Positions 38,331 to 48,006 are shown, numbered from the stretch's first letter. The stretch: DNA of 64,000 bases from Bradyrhizobium sp. 139 (GCF_023074175.1 NZ_JADPKS010000116.1:1-64000); one strand, 5' to 3'. Made by a program: numbers and translations. The notes: generated by a model from the letters alone, not told the origin.

Positions 38331-38548
38331 TCGGTTGCTTCGCCGCCGCGCTTCTTGGCGTTGATAGTGATTGGAAGGATGGTGTCACTCGCCATCGCGG
38401 GTAGGTCGAGCACCCACCCGTTCGCGATTCTAATCCAACCACCCCACAGCGTCTCGTGCTCACATTCGACAATCGACTCCTCAAGATCCTTCTTGGGCAC
38501 ATAAATCGAAAGCCCCGTCTCGGGCGAACGGCGAATCATGACCTTCAT
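38327..38548 (-). CDS. nifT: NifT/FixU protein
   Basis: A 73-aa protein (MKVMIRRSPETGLSIYVPKK; ETLWGGWIRIANGWVLDLP) of the NifT/FixU family, small proteins of unknown role found beside nif genes. Its start overlaps the nifS stop (ATGA), so the two are coupled. Confidence 0.9.
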   Translation of the reverse strand: MKVMIRRSPETGLSIYVPKKDLEESIVECEHETLWGGWIRIANGWVLDLPAMASDTILPITINAKKRGGEATE

Positions 38549-39756
38549 AGGAGCTCCGCAATTTGTGAGCTCTCGCCCGCGCGCTCCTGACACGCACGCC
38601 ACAAGGCTCTCTGTTTGGTGTTGATGTCCGCCAGGACTTGCAGGACACGATCGATCTCATCCGGCGCCGTCTCGCGCGACAGCGAGAAGCGAACCGCACC
38701 GCGCAAAAAGGCCGGTGGTACTCTCATCGCGCGCAGGACATGGGACGGCTCCATCGAGCCGGACGCGCAGGCTGAACCGAGTGAGACGGCAATTCCGTTG
38801 CGGTTCAGGTGGTCGACGATGGCCTCTGCTTCGAGATGCTCGAATGCAATGTTAGACGTATTTGGCAAGCGGTTCTTGATATGACCAAGCACGATGCAAC
38901 AGCCGAGAGCGAGAATGCCTTGCTCCAGCCGGTCGCGAAGGACGCCAATCTGCATCTGCTCTTGTATGAGGTGTGCCGCAGCGAGTTCCGCCGCCTTGCC
39001 GAGCCCAATAATGCCCGGAACGTTTTGGGTGCCAGCGCGGCGATGCCGCTCCTGTGCGCCGCCGAAGATCAGCGGTCGGAACTTGATTTCCTTGCGCACA
39101 TACAGCGCGCCGATCCCCTTCGGACCATGGAGCTTATGGCCGGAGAGCGACAGCATGTCGATGTCCGTAGTCTTCAGGTCAATCGGAATCCGCCCGACCG
39201 CCTGGACCGCATCGGTGTGAAAGAGCGCGCCGACTGAGCGCGCCATCTTGGCGAGGGATTTCACCGGAAAGATCGTACCGGTCTCATTATTGGCCCACAT
39301 GACCGAGGCGATTGACGTGCGCCTCGACAATGCGTTGCGATAAGCCTCGATGTTCAATCGGCCGCTTGCATCGACCGGAATGACATGGGTCTTGATTCCT
39401 CGTCGGCCCAGCTCCTCGGCGAGGGACAGCACGGCTGGATGCTCAACGGCCGTTGTGACGATCTCGTCGCGTCCCTCCTGCACGGCGAGCGCGGACAGGA
39501 TCGCTGTGTTGTCGGATTCAGTCGCGCCCGAGGTGAAGACGATCTCGTGATCGAATGCTGCGCCAATGAGGGCCTGCAGCTTCCTGCGCGCTTGTTTCAA
39601 TGCGGGCGCAACCTCAATGCCGAATGCATGCGCGGACGACGCATTGCCGAAGTGCCCAGAGAAGAACGGCAGCATTGCCGCGACCACCAAAGGATGTGCG
39701 CGGGTCGTCGCGTTGTTATCCAGGTAGATCGGCCGCACGGACTGTCCGCTCTGCAC
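38545..39756 (-). CDS. nifS: NifS cysteine desulfurase
   Basis: A 403-aa PLP enzyme that releases sulfur from cysteine for nitrogenase Fe-S clusters. The N-terminus is IYLDNNATTRAHP, the PLP lysine is in SLSGHKLHGPKGIGALYV, HTDAVQAVG contacts the cofactor, and the active-site Cys loop is SLGSACASGSMEPSHVL. It appears to start with GTG directly after the nifU-like stop (TAAGTG) and ends overlapping nifT. Confidence 0.95.
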   Translation of the reverse strand: MQSGQSVRPIYLDNNATTRAHPLVVAAMLPFFSGHFGNASSAHAFGIEVAPALKQARRKLQALIGAAFDHEIVFTSGATESDNTAILSALAVQEGRDEIVTTAVEHPAVLSLAEELGRRGIKTHVIPVDASGRLNIEAYRNALSRRTSIASVMWANNETGTIFPVKSLAKMARSVGALFHTDAVQAVGRIPIDLKTTDIDMLSLSGHKLHGPKGIGALYVRKEIKFRPLIFGGAQERHRRAGTQNVPGIIGLGKAAELAAAHLIQEQMQIGVLRDRLEQGILALGCCIVLGHIKNRLPNTSNIAFEHLEAEAIVDHLNRNGIAVSLGSACASGSMEPSHVLRAMRVPPAFLRGAVRFSLSRETAPDEIDRVLQVLADINTKQRALWRACQERAGESSQIAELL

Positions 39757-40050
39757 TTAAGGCCCCACTTTGGCAGCTCCGGGGAGCGGGATCAGGCGGA
39801 CGAACTCGCCGAGCCGCTCGATCAGGCGCGCCTGAATGGCCGCGAGCGTCGTTCCCGCAAGCTTGCATAACATGCAGGCGCCGGTGAGCCGGACCATGAT
39901 CTTGTTGCCTTCGATTTCGACGAGCTCACAATCCCCACGATCACGCCTGAGGCTTGGCCGAATCTCATCGAGCACGGCGCGGACAATCCGCTCGCGATCG
40001 GAAGCCTCTGCACTCGAAGACTGCTTCGTTCGTTCAGCCTTCAGGCCCAT
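39757..40050 (-). CDS. nifU: NifU C-terminal (NFU) domain protein
   Basis: A 97-aa protein with only the NFU domain: ERIVRAVLDEIRPSLRRDRGD, then GNKIMVRLTGACMLCKLAGTTL with the CxxC cluster-binding pair. It acts as an Fe-S scaffold or carrier with NifS. Full-length NifU has extra N-terminal IscU and ferredoxin-like domains, absent here as in other rhizobia. The ATG at 40050 follows AAGGAG; the upstream ATG at 40068 has no ribosome site. Confidence 0.88.
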   Translation of the reverse strand: MGLKAERTKQSSSAEASDRERIVRAVLDEIRPSLRRDRGDCELVEIEGNKIMVRLTGACMLCKLAGTTLAAIQARLIERLGEFVRLIPLPGAAKVGP

Positions 40051-40089
40051 GCTCGATGCTCCTTCCATTGCGAATGGTCCGAAGGCGGC

Positions 40090-40410
40090 TCAGCTGAACG
40101 ATTTGCCGCAGGAGCAGCTCGATTTGGCATTTGGGTTATCGAAGCGGAACCCTGATCCTTCGAGCGAGATCACGAAATCGATCGTGGTGCCGTTGAGATG
40201 CGCCCGGCTCGCGTTGTCGACGAAGACCTTGATCCCGTCTTGCTCGAACACGGGCTCATCGCAGACCGGCTCATGAGCAAGACCCATTTTGTATGTGAAC
40301 CCTTGGCAACCGCCGCCTTCGACCATGACCCGCAAACCGCTTGCCGGCTGGGCCGTCGAGGAGATTGCGGCCTTCAGTGCGTTGATGGCGCTATCCGTTA
40401 GGTTGATCAT
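40090..40410 (-). CDS. iscN: IscA-type iron-sulfur carrier (IscN)
   Basis: A 106-aa A-type carrier with the three conserved cysteines: GGGCQGFTYKMGL and SSCSCGKSF at the C-terminus. It ferries Fe-S clusters or iron to apo-proteins. The start at 40410 (MINLTDSAINALKAA) fits family length and lies just after the -12 element; the ATG at 40446 would sit in the promoter. First gene of iscN-nifU-nifS-nifT, as in Rhizobium etli. Confidence 0.9.
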   Translation of the reverse strand: MINLTDSAINALKAAISSTAQPASGLRVMVEGGGCQGFTYKMGLAHEPVCDEPVFEQDGIKVFVDNASRAHLNGTTIDFVISLEGSGFRFDNPNAKSSCSCGKSFS

Positions 40411-40448
40411 TTCTGGCTCGCTCTCAGTTTCTGCCGCGAGGCACAATT

Positions 40449-40464
40449 CGCAAATCCCATGCCA
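40449..40464 (-). promoter_or_regulatory. Sigma-54 promoter of iscN-nifU-nifS
   Basis: Minus strand TGGCATGGGATTTGCG with GG-N10-GC spacing, about 40 bp upstream of the iscN ATG. Confidence 0.75.
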
Positions 40465-40522
40465 GTCGGGATGCAGCTGAAATCAATTGGTTTTGCAGCC
40501 GGCGACCATACGATTTGCGACC

Positions 40523-40538
40523 TGTCGGCTTTGCGACA
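40523..40538. promoter_or_regulatory. NifA-type activator site shared by iscN and the divergent gene
   Basis: TGTCGGCTTTGCGACA (TGT-N10-ACA), 58 bp upstream of the iscN -24 element and about 120 bp upstream of the plus-strand -24 element. Confidence 0.6.
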
Positions 40539-40657
40539 GGCGGTTTTCCGGCGTCCCGACCTCATCCGGCCGAGACCTCGTGGTGGTGCCAGCACGTATT
40601 CATGCACATTGCGCCAAGCCGCCGCTTACGCTGTGCGTCGCTGCAGACATAGGCGCA

Positions 40658-40673
40658 CGGCAAACAACTTGCA
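40658..40673 (+). promoter_or_regulatory. Probable sigma-54 promoter of the unknown gene at 40737
   Basis: CGGCAAACAACTTGCA keeps GG-N10-GC and a perfect TTGCA -12 box; the -24 box has changes (CGGCAA against TGGCAC). Confidence 0.55.
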
Positions 40674-40736
40674 TAAGGTTAGCGGACACGCCGCATTGGC
40701 GATGCATGTACACGACAGATTGATGAGGAGCCTTCG

Positions 40737-41327
40737 ATGACGTCGATCGACAACACCGCTCTTGGCCAGTTGGACAAGGAGGGCCGGTTGCTGAATGCGG
40801 TGCTTAAGACCGAGACCACGAAGCCCGGGCGATTTGGATTTCGGGGCGACATCGCGCTGAAGTTCCAAGCCCAGCTCGCCGACGAAAAGCGACCGCCGGA
40901 CTATTCCATCGAACAAGTTCTTGCAATCGCGCAGGAAGGCGAACCGACCATCCCAGTCCTTGCCGGATATCTGCATTCCTTCGCGTATCTACCTCAGGCC
41001 GCAAAGGTCCTGGATGGCAGGCTGAGCCCCAAGGGCAGCTATTTCATATTCTGCAACAACATTGATCTGCTTGCGAAATACCGCACCAAGATAGGCGACA
41101 TCACCTTCCGCATTCTGCCTTGCGACGAATCAACTGTGTGGAAGGAGATGATGGACCTCGCCGGCGTCGACAAGAATGACATCAAGAAGCTCGGTACGGC
41201 CGGTAGGCTCGACTACTTGCTCGACGCGGCCAAGGACATCGGTGGATCATACACGGAAATTTCATACGAGGACGGCCTAGCGAAAATGGAGCCGGTGAAG
41301 AACAGAAGCGAAAACCGCCCCGTCTGA
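40737..41327 (+). CDS. Conserved-looking unknown protein of the nif cluster
   Basis: A 196-aa protein with no recognised domain (MTSIDNTALGQLDKEGRLLN; FGFRGDIALKFQAQLADEKR; PVLAGYLHSFAYLPQAAKVLDG). It is soluble, lacks a signal peptide and has mixed helix/strand character. The ATG follows GAGGAG. It is divergent from iscN with a probable sigma-54 promoter, so it is likely expressed with nitrogenase. Composition and an unbroken frame support a real gene. Confidence 0.75.
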   Translation: MTSIDNTALGQLDKEGRLLNAVLKTETTKPGRFGFRGDIALKFQAQLADEKRPPDYSIEQVLAIAQEGEPTIPVLAGYLHSFAYLPQAAKVLDGRLSPKGSYFIFCNNIDLLAKYRTKIGDITFRILPCDESTVWKEMMDLAGVDKNDIKKLGTAGRLDYLLDAAKDIGGSYTEISYEDGLAKMEPVKNRSENRPV

Positions 41328-42032
41328 GGCATCGCCTCAGACCCTCTCTCTCGTCAGCTCGACGAGTATGCCGCAGAGAGAGTCACTGCGCCCGCTTCGC
41401 CCGGACTGGCTCTGACAAACCCTGGTGATGGACTATCCGCCTACCTTTCGGGAGATCACACCGCCACTCTGTTAGTCGTGTGTTGGCCAAGAGCACTGTC
41501 GTCAATTGCACCGAGGGGCGGCTGGCCGCGACCGTCCGCCTGACTGCATCCACGGGGATCCGGACATTCCAATGCTCATCGGTTGATGATCGCGGTCACA
41601 TCAGAGAGCGGATCGACGATGTATGGATCGGCTTGGCGCTGTGCTCGAGGCCTTTGCCAGCCTGCGTGGCGCAGAGATGTCGCGCGTCGATGCTCGCCAG
41701 CCGACAGTTCTCGACGAGCTGCGCCCATGGACGATGGAAACCGATCCGGGGATTGAGTAACGCGCGTTGCATCGTTCGAGAGAACCCAGCGAGCCAGCGT
41801 CAAGCGGTTTGCCTCGTACATGCAGTTCCGCAGAGCCTCAAAATGCGACGGCGGGGTGCCGGTTGATCGAGCCAGGCCAAGCGATAGCTGAGCAGACTTG
41901 GCCGCACATCCTCAATGTTGTGAGAACGAAGCGAAGCTATGCAGAATGCCGCAACCGACGCTGTCCCAGGGCCTGCACCTAAATAGCGCCACGATTCCCT
42001 CTCCTGCGAGTTTTTGATTCGGGGGCGAGAGA
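41328..42032. other. Intergenic, no gene recognised
   Basis: About 700 bp ending near the left part of a degraded insertion sequence; no supported coding frame. Confidence 0.4.
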
Positions 42033-42794
42033 ATGCGCGCGGGTTTGTTTTGGCTGAATGATCGGCAATGGGGACGTATCGAGCCTCATCTGCCGACGGG
42101 ACTGACGGGGCTGGATCGGGACGACGACCGGCGCATCATCAGCGGGACCATTCACATGCTGCAGTCGGGTGCGCGATGGGCGCGACTGCCCGCGTGAAGA
42201 CGGCCCTTACACGACCGTCTACAATCGCTTCAACCGCGGGGCCAAGCGCGGGCGATGGTGCGCAATCTTCGAAGCGCTGGCCAAGCCCCGCGAAGACGGC
42301 GTCGTGCTGTCGCTCGACTCGACCTCGATTAAAGCTCACCGGTGTGCCTCCGGCGGAAAAGGGGGGAGCACAATCAAGCAATCGGCCGCCCGCGCGGAGG
42401 CCGCACGACAAAAATCCATGCGCTGAGCGATCCGCTCTGCCGGCCGGTCGTCCTGCATCTGACCCGAGGCCAGGATGCCGATATCGCGGCGGCGCCCGAT
42501 GTTCTGGCGCTCGCGCGGCCCATGAGCGCGCTACTCGCTGACAAAGGGTATGACGGCGTCGACCTTCGCGGCGAAATTGTTCGTCGCGGCGCCAAGCCCG
42601 TCATCCCCAACAAATCCAACCGCGTCGTCATCCATCGGTTCAACAAACGCGCCTACAAAGGCCGAAATGTCATCGAGCGCTGCTTTTGCAGGCTCAAAGA
42701 CTTCCGCCGCATCGCCACCCCATACGACAAGCTCGCCCGGAATTTCTTGGCCGCTGTTCATCTCGCCGCTCTCCTCGCATATTGGCTCAATTGA
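42033..42794 (+). pseudogene. IS5-family (IS427-like) transposase with an extra frameshift
   Basis: Frames join as MRAGLFWLNDRQWGRIEPHL, DGPYTTVYNRFNRGAKRG, VLSLDSTSIKAHRCASGGKG and RTTKIHALSDPLCRPVVLHL to LNVHLAALLAYWLN-like end. IS427-type elements normally use one programmed frameshift; here that lies in the A4G6 run near 42357-42366. A second shift near 42180 (extra G in TGGGCGCGAC) is not normal and should inactivate the protein. Terminal repeats were not firmly located. Confidence 0.7.
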
Positions 42795-43904
42795 GTCTGG
42801 ACCCTAGAAGTTGCTCCAGGTCGCGGATCGCGCGGCCGACCCGCCCAAGCCACAGACGCCACTTCACGGCTCTGACGTCCCTGTCGATGGTTGGAAGCGC
42901 TTCAAAGGGGCCTGATCCGGATCGTACGATGTGATCGGCGATCTGCTGCATGGGCTGGATCTTCATGGCAATATGAACCAGTCGGTGATGTGGGTCGTTG
43001 GTTTCGGCATGGCGCGGGGCAGCCGCTTTATGATTTCGGCCCCGTCCGAGATCACCGTCACATCCCCAAAGCCGCGATATCCGACTTCCTGGAGAGAGTG
43101 AAGAGCACGATCGCGGATTGCTTGCTGGTCGGTGCTGCCGGTGACGAAATAGCGACCGCCCCTTTCTCCCCGTCCCCCCGCGGCTGCATCTGGCCACGAC
43201 GAGCTCGAAATTTCGCGCCGAATGTTGATCAGCGCTACGAACGTGCGCCGTTTCAATGCTGATGACGAACCCTTTGCGCCGATCTCCGGGAAGCTGCATC
43301 TCAAGCTGGCATCGGTCATCTGTTTGGGACCTCGCGCGCCAAGTTTCCTGCATGACCTGGTCGTCGAGCCGCTTGCCGATCCTGATGGTACGCTTGCGCA
43401 CGGTCGCATGCGTCTCAGTCGGTTCAGTGGGCAGGAAATCGGCCAGCACCTTCGCCGCCTGCCGGTAGGGCAGCATGCTTCCTAGCCGGTCCGTCAGTTC
43501 CATCAGCTCCGGTGTCGCTCGATCGGGACAAATTTCCTTCAGCGGCGCGAAGGCACCGACCATCCCTGGACGGCATTCCCGGCACAGCATCCATCGCGGA
43601 TTGCGAACCTCAACGGTGCCGCAGACGGTTCGGATCGGGCGTGTCGTGTAGTCCTTGACCGGTCGGAACGTATGGCAGTCCGGGCAAAACCGGCGAAGAA
43701 GGGCATACGTCTCCGCCTCATGATAGACGACCGCGTTCTGCAGCGCTGCCATGATCTTCTTGCTATCGCCGATCGACAAGCCGATGTCGCCGTCGAATAG
43801 GCTCTCCCAGCTCTTGTCCTTGCGCCTCCTTCCGGCATGTGTCGCCAAATTCGTTCCGGCCCTCGATCGTAACCCTCCATTCCACCGCCATCGCTTTGTC
43901 TCAA
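42795..43904 (-). pseudogene. Degraded ISKra4-like transposase
   Basis: The N-terminal part (RRRKDKSWESLFDGDIGLSI; CPDCHTFRPVKDYTTRPIRT; MLCRECRPGM with zinc-type Cys pairs) is intact over about 210 residues. It then shifts to another frame (QEVGYRGFGDVTVISDGAEI) and back (HHRLVHIAMKIQPMQQIADH). The C-terminus is cut at the IS5-like element near 42795. It is a dead copy, older than the insertion next to it. Confidence 0.65.
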
Positions 43905-44196
43905 AACGATGCTGATGGACTGCTCGAGCCTAACAACCCGTGTTTGACCCCAGAGAAGTTACCGGTCTCCTCACGATCGACGGCGCATGACTCGGGTCAA
44001 TGTGGATCGCTACTCCTTCATTGCAATGGACTTGCACCATCTACTCCTTGCCGGTCTCCCGGCGCACCTTGTTCCGACCCCTTCAGGGCTCAGCCCGTTC
44101 GGCGTGGCCGATCACCCCGATCAAAGCATCGACATAGGCGTCGAATGCGGCTTCACTCTCGGCTGTCCAGTTGGGCATGGCGGGGCGCTTCCCTGA

Positions 44197-44343
44197 TCAC
44201 GAAGCAGCCTCCTTGTTACCCGGCTGACCTGGTATTCCGGCGCCGGAGTTCTGCGCACTCGGAGCAGATGAGACATCTGGCTTATTCGTTTGCCCGGATG
44301 CCGCTGGAGATAAAACCATCAACGCAAGCGTGATTGCGGTCAT
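44197..44343 (-). CDS. Small secreted peptide
   Basis: A 48-aa frame with a signal-peptide start (MTAITLALMVLSPAASGQ) and a tail SAPSAQNSGAGIPGQPGNKE. Short exported proteins ending in a NSGAGIPGxPGxK motif are common in Bradyrhizobium as I recall. Function unknown. It lies just downstream of the gibberellin operon. Confidence 0.5.
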   Translation of the reverse strand: MTAITLALMVLSPAASGQTNKPDVSSAPSAQNSGAGIPGQPGNKEAAS

Positions 44344-44397
44344 GATCCGCTCGCGAATCCCCCCGCATCCGCGACTTTCTGGCTCAGTAAGACTAGG

Positions 44398-44419
44398 CGC
44401 CCGCCGCCACGTGCGGGCG
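44398..44419 (-). terminator. Hairpin after the gibberellin operon, possible terminator
   Basis: CGCCCGC (44398-44404) and GCGGGCG (44413-44419) form a 7-bp stem with an 8-nt loop, 10 bp past the idi stop. There is no T run after it on the minus strand, so termination is only a suggestion. Confidence 0.3.
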
Positions 44420-44428
44420 AGGCCGGCA

Positions 44429-45472
44429 TCAACCGGCGGGCAGATGCGCCGAGGGTAACAAGCGCGCCTGACGCAACGCCGCCAGATCAGCCGAGCCGGT
44501 GCAGAAGCAGGCGACGGCCAACTGGCGGATGACGATCTCGAAATGCGCGACAACCGCCTCGGTGGATACCGTAGCCGCGCGCAGCACGCCGGCCGCCTGC
44601 CCGGCGATGTCCGCGCCCAGGCGGATGGCCTTGGCCACGTCGACGCCGTCGCGGATCCCGCCCGACGCGATCAGCTTCACCGTTGGCAGCGCCTGACGTA
44701 CCGCCTGCACGCTGGCCGGGGTCGGAATCCCCCAATCGGCGAACGCCATCGCCACTGCACGGTCGGCGGCATCGCGGGCGCGCTCGCCCTCCACCGCGGC
44801 CCAACTGGTGCCGCCGGCGCCGGCGACATCGATCACCGCCACGCCCGCCTCAACGAGCGCACAGGCCACCGAGGCGGATAGGCCCGAACCCACTTCCTTG
44901 GCCACGATCGGCACGCCCACGTTGCGCGCGGCGCGAGCGATCTGCGCCAGGACGCCGCGCCAGTCGCGGTCGCCCTCCGGCTGTACCGCTTCCTGCAGCG
45001 GATTGAGATGGACGATGAGTCCATCGGCCTCCAGCGCATCCACCGCGCGGCGCGCCAGGTCCAGGCCGTCGGCCTCGCGCAGTTGCGCGGCGCCGATATT
45101 GGCCAGCAAGGGAATGTCTGGAGCCAGGCGGCGCAGCGCGCGCGTCAGCCCCTGGGAGTTGCGGGATTGCAGGCTCACGCGCTGCGAACCGACGCACATG
45201 GCGATCCCCAAGGCTTGCGCTGCCTCGCTCAGATGCCGGTTGATGGCCTCGGCGCGTGGCATGCCGCCGGTCATGGAGCTGATCAGCAGCGGCGCGCGCA
45301 TGGTCTTGCCCAGCAGCGAGGCGCGCAGGTCGATCTGCGTCAGGTCCAACTCGGGCAATGCGCAGTGTTCGAAACGGATGTACTCCCAGCCGGCGGCGAC
45401 CGTGGCCGGCGCCGTTCGCCGATCCAGCACGATGTCCAGATGGTCGTCCTTGCGCCGGCTGGTGTCGCTCAT
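44429..45472 (-). CDS. idi: Type II isopentenyl-diphosphate isomerase, in frame with KS
   Basis: A 347-aa type 2 IDI, an FMN enzyme converting IPP to DMAPP for GGPP synthesis. Family motifs: SRRKDDHLDIVL, PLLISSMTGGMPRAEAINRH, LLANIGAAQL, HLNPLQEAVQPEGDRDWRG, VGVPIVAKEVGSGLS, GAGGTSWAAVE and LIASGGIRDGVDVAKAIRLGAD. Its own ATG at 45472 follows a GGAG ribosome site 5-6 nt upstream. The KS frame, however, runs into it without a stop, so a KS-IDI fusion protein is also possible. Confidence 0.9.
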   Translation of the reverse strand: MSDTSRRKDDHLDIVLDRRTAPATVAAGWEYIRFEHCALPELDLTQIDLRASLLGKTMRAPLLISSMTGGMPRAEAINRHLSEAAQALGIAMCVGSQRVSLQSRNSQGLTRALRRLAPDIPLLANIGAAQLREADGLDLARRAVDALEADGLIVHLNPLQEAVQPEGDRDWRGVLAQIARAARNVGVPIVAKEVGSGLSASVACALVEAGVAVIDVAGAGGTSWAAVEGERARDAADRAVAMAFADWGIPTPASVQAVRQALPTVKLIASGGIRDGVDVAKAIRLGADIAGQAAGVLRAATVSTEAVVAHFEIVIRQLAVACFCTGSADLAALRQARLLPSAHLPAG

Positions 45473-46459
45473 GCTCGCTCCGTCCGTCGCATCGGGCGAC
45501 GGCGTTGCGTCGGATCGGACCGACGGCAGCGCGCGCACGCCGCCGCCTCCCCCGCGTTCAGGCCGGCGCACGCTGGCCTCCCCCGCAGCGTCGCTGCGGT
45601 AGCGGCTGGTCGAGGTCTGGTAGTACTGCGCGCGGATGGCCGCCATGGCCTCGATCAAAGGTCCCCACGGCGCGGGAAAGCGTTCTGAAGCCATCACCCG
45701 GTGCAGCATGCGCGTATGGCCGGCCAGCTCGTCGTTGAGGAACTCCACCACAGGCATAGCCGGATAGCGCTGCAGCAGCAGGATCGCCGCGTTGTCGGTC
45801 TCGCCGGCCGACCTGTCCTTGTCGCGTCCGTGCAGATCGTTCTGCAGGCGCCCTATCGCGGAGATGAGCCGCAGGACCTGGCGAAACGCCGGACGCGCGC
45901 GCAAGGTCGCCATGTCCAGCCCCCACAGCAACGACAGGCAACAGAACACGTTCGTGTAGGCGATCGAATCGATGCCGTTGTGCAGGTACTCGGCGTAGGA
46001 CCAGCGTTCCGCCCCTGCCGCCTGCGCGTGTCCGGCGCGCAGCGCCGCGCAGTAGCACCGGGTATCGTCAAGAAGCTGAGCATAGTCGCGACGATCGTAG
46101 GCGAGCGCGGCCAGCGAAGCGCGCAGCACAGCGCAGCCCTCGAATCCGGGGAGCGCGCACGGCACGCCCTGCCCCAGCGCCTGCTCCACCGCAGCGAGCT
46201 GCTCCGGCGCGATCAGGCCAAGGTCGTTGCAATCGTCGAGCCAGAACAGCAGCGCCAGTTCGCGATAGAACGCCACGATCAGCGTTTCGTCCTGCGGATC
46301 GCGGCCGGTGCGGGCGCTGGTGTCGCGCAGGCTCGGGTGGATGCGCTGCAGGATGTACTGGCCGCCCCTGACCGCTTCCACGGCATGCTCGTCGGCGAAC
46401 CCGGTCAGGGAACGCCCCCACTCCAGCACCTGCTGCAGCGCGCGTTCGGTCTGGATCAT
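45473..46459 (-). CDS. ks: ent-Kaurene synthase (KS), open into idi
   Basis: About 329 residues starting MIQTERALQQVLEWGRSLTG. The class I terpene-cyclase metal sites are present: DDxxD as FWLDDCNDLGL and the NSE/DTE-type motif NDLHGRDKD. KS turns ent-copalyl diphosphate into ent-kaurene. The ATG overlaps the cps stop (ATGA). After the usual C-terminal region (RAQYYQTSTSRYRSDAAGEA) no stop occurs: a Gly/Ser/Pro-rich stretch (PERGGGGGVRALPS) continues in frame into idi. The combined frame is 44429-46459. Confidence 0.88.
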
Positions 46460-48006
46460 GGCGCCGCTCCTGCTCCCTCGGCCGGGACGCGCCGCCCCCA
46501 ACGAAGCGCCAGCCACAACCCGGCGAGTTCGGCCACGCGCACGACCCGGGTGGGGCAATACAGTTCCTTGCCGATCCACAGCGGCGTCTGCGGCAATGCA
46601 TGCGCCGCATGGCGGGCGAGCATCCACTCCAGCGCACGCGCCACCGCCTGCGCGATGCGCCGGCGCCCTGTCGGCTCTTCGCTCCGGTCCATCACGTACA
46701 ACGCGAACAGCGCATAGGCGGTTTCCTCAAATGTGGACGCGCGACCGGCGCCCCAGCCGCCGTCGTCGCGCTGCGCCTTCAGTAGCGCCGCCAGCGCGCG
46801 CTCGTCGCGCCACTGGGGCTTGCCTTGCGCCAGCGCAGCGACCGCATGCGCGGTGGGATACAGCCACGAAACGTGCCATTTTTCATTGTCCCATAGACCG
46901 TGCGGGTTGCGATTGGCCTCGACGTACGCGCTGGTGCCGGCGGCGGGCTTTCCCAACAGTCGCAACGCATGCAAGGCATGGATGTTGGTCGACACCGAGG
47001 CATTGCGCTCGCCGGGGAAGGTGACGAACAGCTCGCCGATTTCGAAATGGCGCAACGCATCGACCGCCGGGTTGCGGCCTGCAAGGCGCAGGACGCACAA
47101 CGCAACGGCGGTGTCGTCCGCATCGGCCGCGAAGTGCAAGGCCGGGCCCAGACCGCGCACGCCCAGGCGGGCGTCGAGCTGCGCGACGATCACGCGCACC
47201 GCCTCGGCGAGCGCGGGATGCGCGAACAGCCCGGCCAGATGCAGGGTGTACAGCGACCAGCATGGCTCGAACACATTGATCGGCCAGACGTTGGGAACGA
47301 CACCTTCGATGCCGCTGCTCGTCGCCCGCGATGCCGCCTGCAGATACGCGTCGGCGCGCCCGACCTGCGGCGTGCTCCCCTGTGTCACGGCGTGCGCACG
47401 ATACGCGGCGGTGGCCGCCGGACTGATGCCGATGCTGCCGTCGTCATCCGGGCATGCGGTGGTCAGCGACGTCCCCCAGGCTTCCCAGGAGTGCAGCAAC
47501 GGATGGCCGCTCGGCAACATCGCCACCGCCCCCAGCTTGATCAGGCACGCTTGCCGCAACGGCAACAGCGCCGGGTGGCGCGGAAACGCCGCGCCACCCA
47601 GCAAGGATGCGGCCTCGCCGCACAACTGCGGCAGGATCAGCTCCGCGCCGATCGGCGCGTCTTCCGGCACCGTATGCGCGTAGGGATCGGGCTCGCGCTC
47701 GAGGAACCGGGTTGCAGCCAGGACTGCGTCGGCAGCGCCGGGAAGAGGATCGGCACGCTGCAATGCCAGCAACGCCGCCCACGTGGGCGCATGGCGGAAC
47801 AGCGGGAAGTCCGCGCTTCCCCATCCGCCATCGGCCTGTTGCTGCGCGATGAGCCACGCGTATGCGTCCTGCCGACCGGGGACGTTGCCGCGGAACTGTA
47901 GAGCTCGCGCCGTGTCATAGACGGACGGGCCGACGCAGCCGCCGTCGCTCGTCTCGCTCAGCACGTGGCGCAATTCGGAAAGGATCTGTTCGCACAGCGC
48001 GTTCAC
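46456..48006 (-). CDS. cps: ent-Copalyl diphosphate synthase (CPS)
   Basis: A 516-aa class II diterpene cyclase that protonates GGPP to ent-copalyl diphosphate. The DxDD acid motif is ADADDTAVAL. QQADGGWGSADFPLF and QRDDGGWGAGRASTFEETAYAL are the typical QW-like repeats. The start is a GTG at 48006 (VNALCEQILSELRHV) after GAAGGA; the longer frame upstream is Arg-rich and unlike the family. It overlaps KS by 4 nt. Confidence 0.93.
   Translation of the reverse strand: MNALCEQILSELRHVLSETSDGGCVGPSVYDTARALQFRGNVPGRQDAYAWLIAQQQADGGWGSADFPLFRHAPTWAALLALQRADPLPGAADAVLAATRFLEREPDPYAHTVPEDAPIGAELILPQLCGEAASLLGGAAFPRHPALLPLRQACLIKLGAVAMLPSGHPLLHSWEAWGTSLTTACPDDDGSIGISPAATAAYRAHAVTQGSTPQVGRADAYLQAASRATSSGIEGVVPNVWPINVFEPCWSLYTLHLAGLFAHPALAEAVRVIVAQLDARLGVRGLGPALHFAADADDTAVALCVLRLAGRNPAVDALRHFEIGELFVTFPGERNASVSTNIHALHALRLLGKPAAGTSAYVEANRNPHGLWDNEKWHVSWLYPTAHAVAALAQGKPQWRDERALAALLKAQRDDGGWGAGRASTFEETAYALFALYVMDRSEEPTGRRRIAQAVARALEWMLARHAAHALPQTPLWIGKELYCPTRVVRVAELAGLWLALRWGRRVPAEGAGAAP

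Noticed and set aside
41480..41866. Plus-strand 128-aa frame downstream of the unknown nif-cluster gene
   Set aside because: Arg/Cys-rich, no recognisable features, and no ribosome site.
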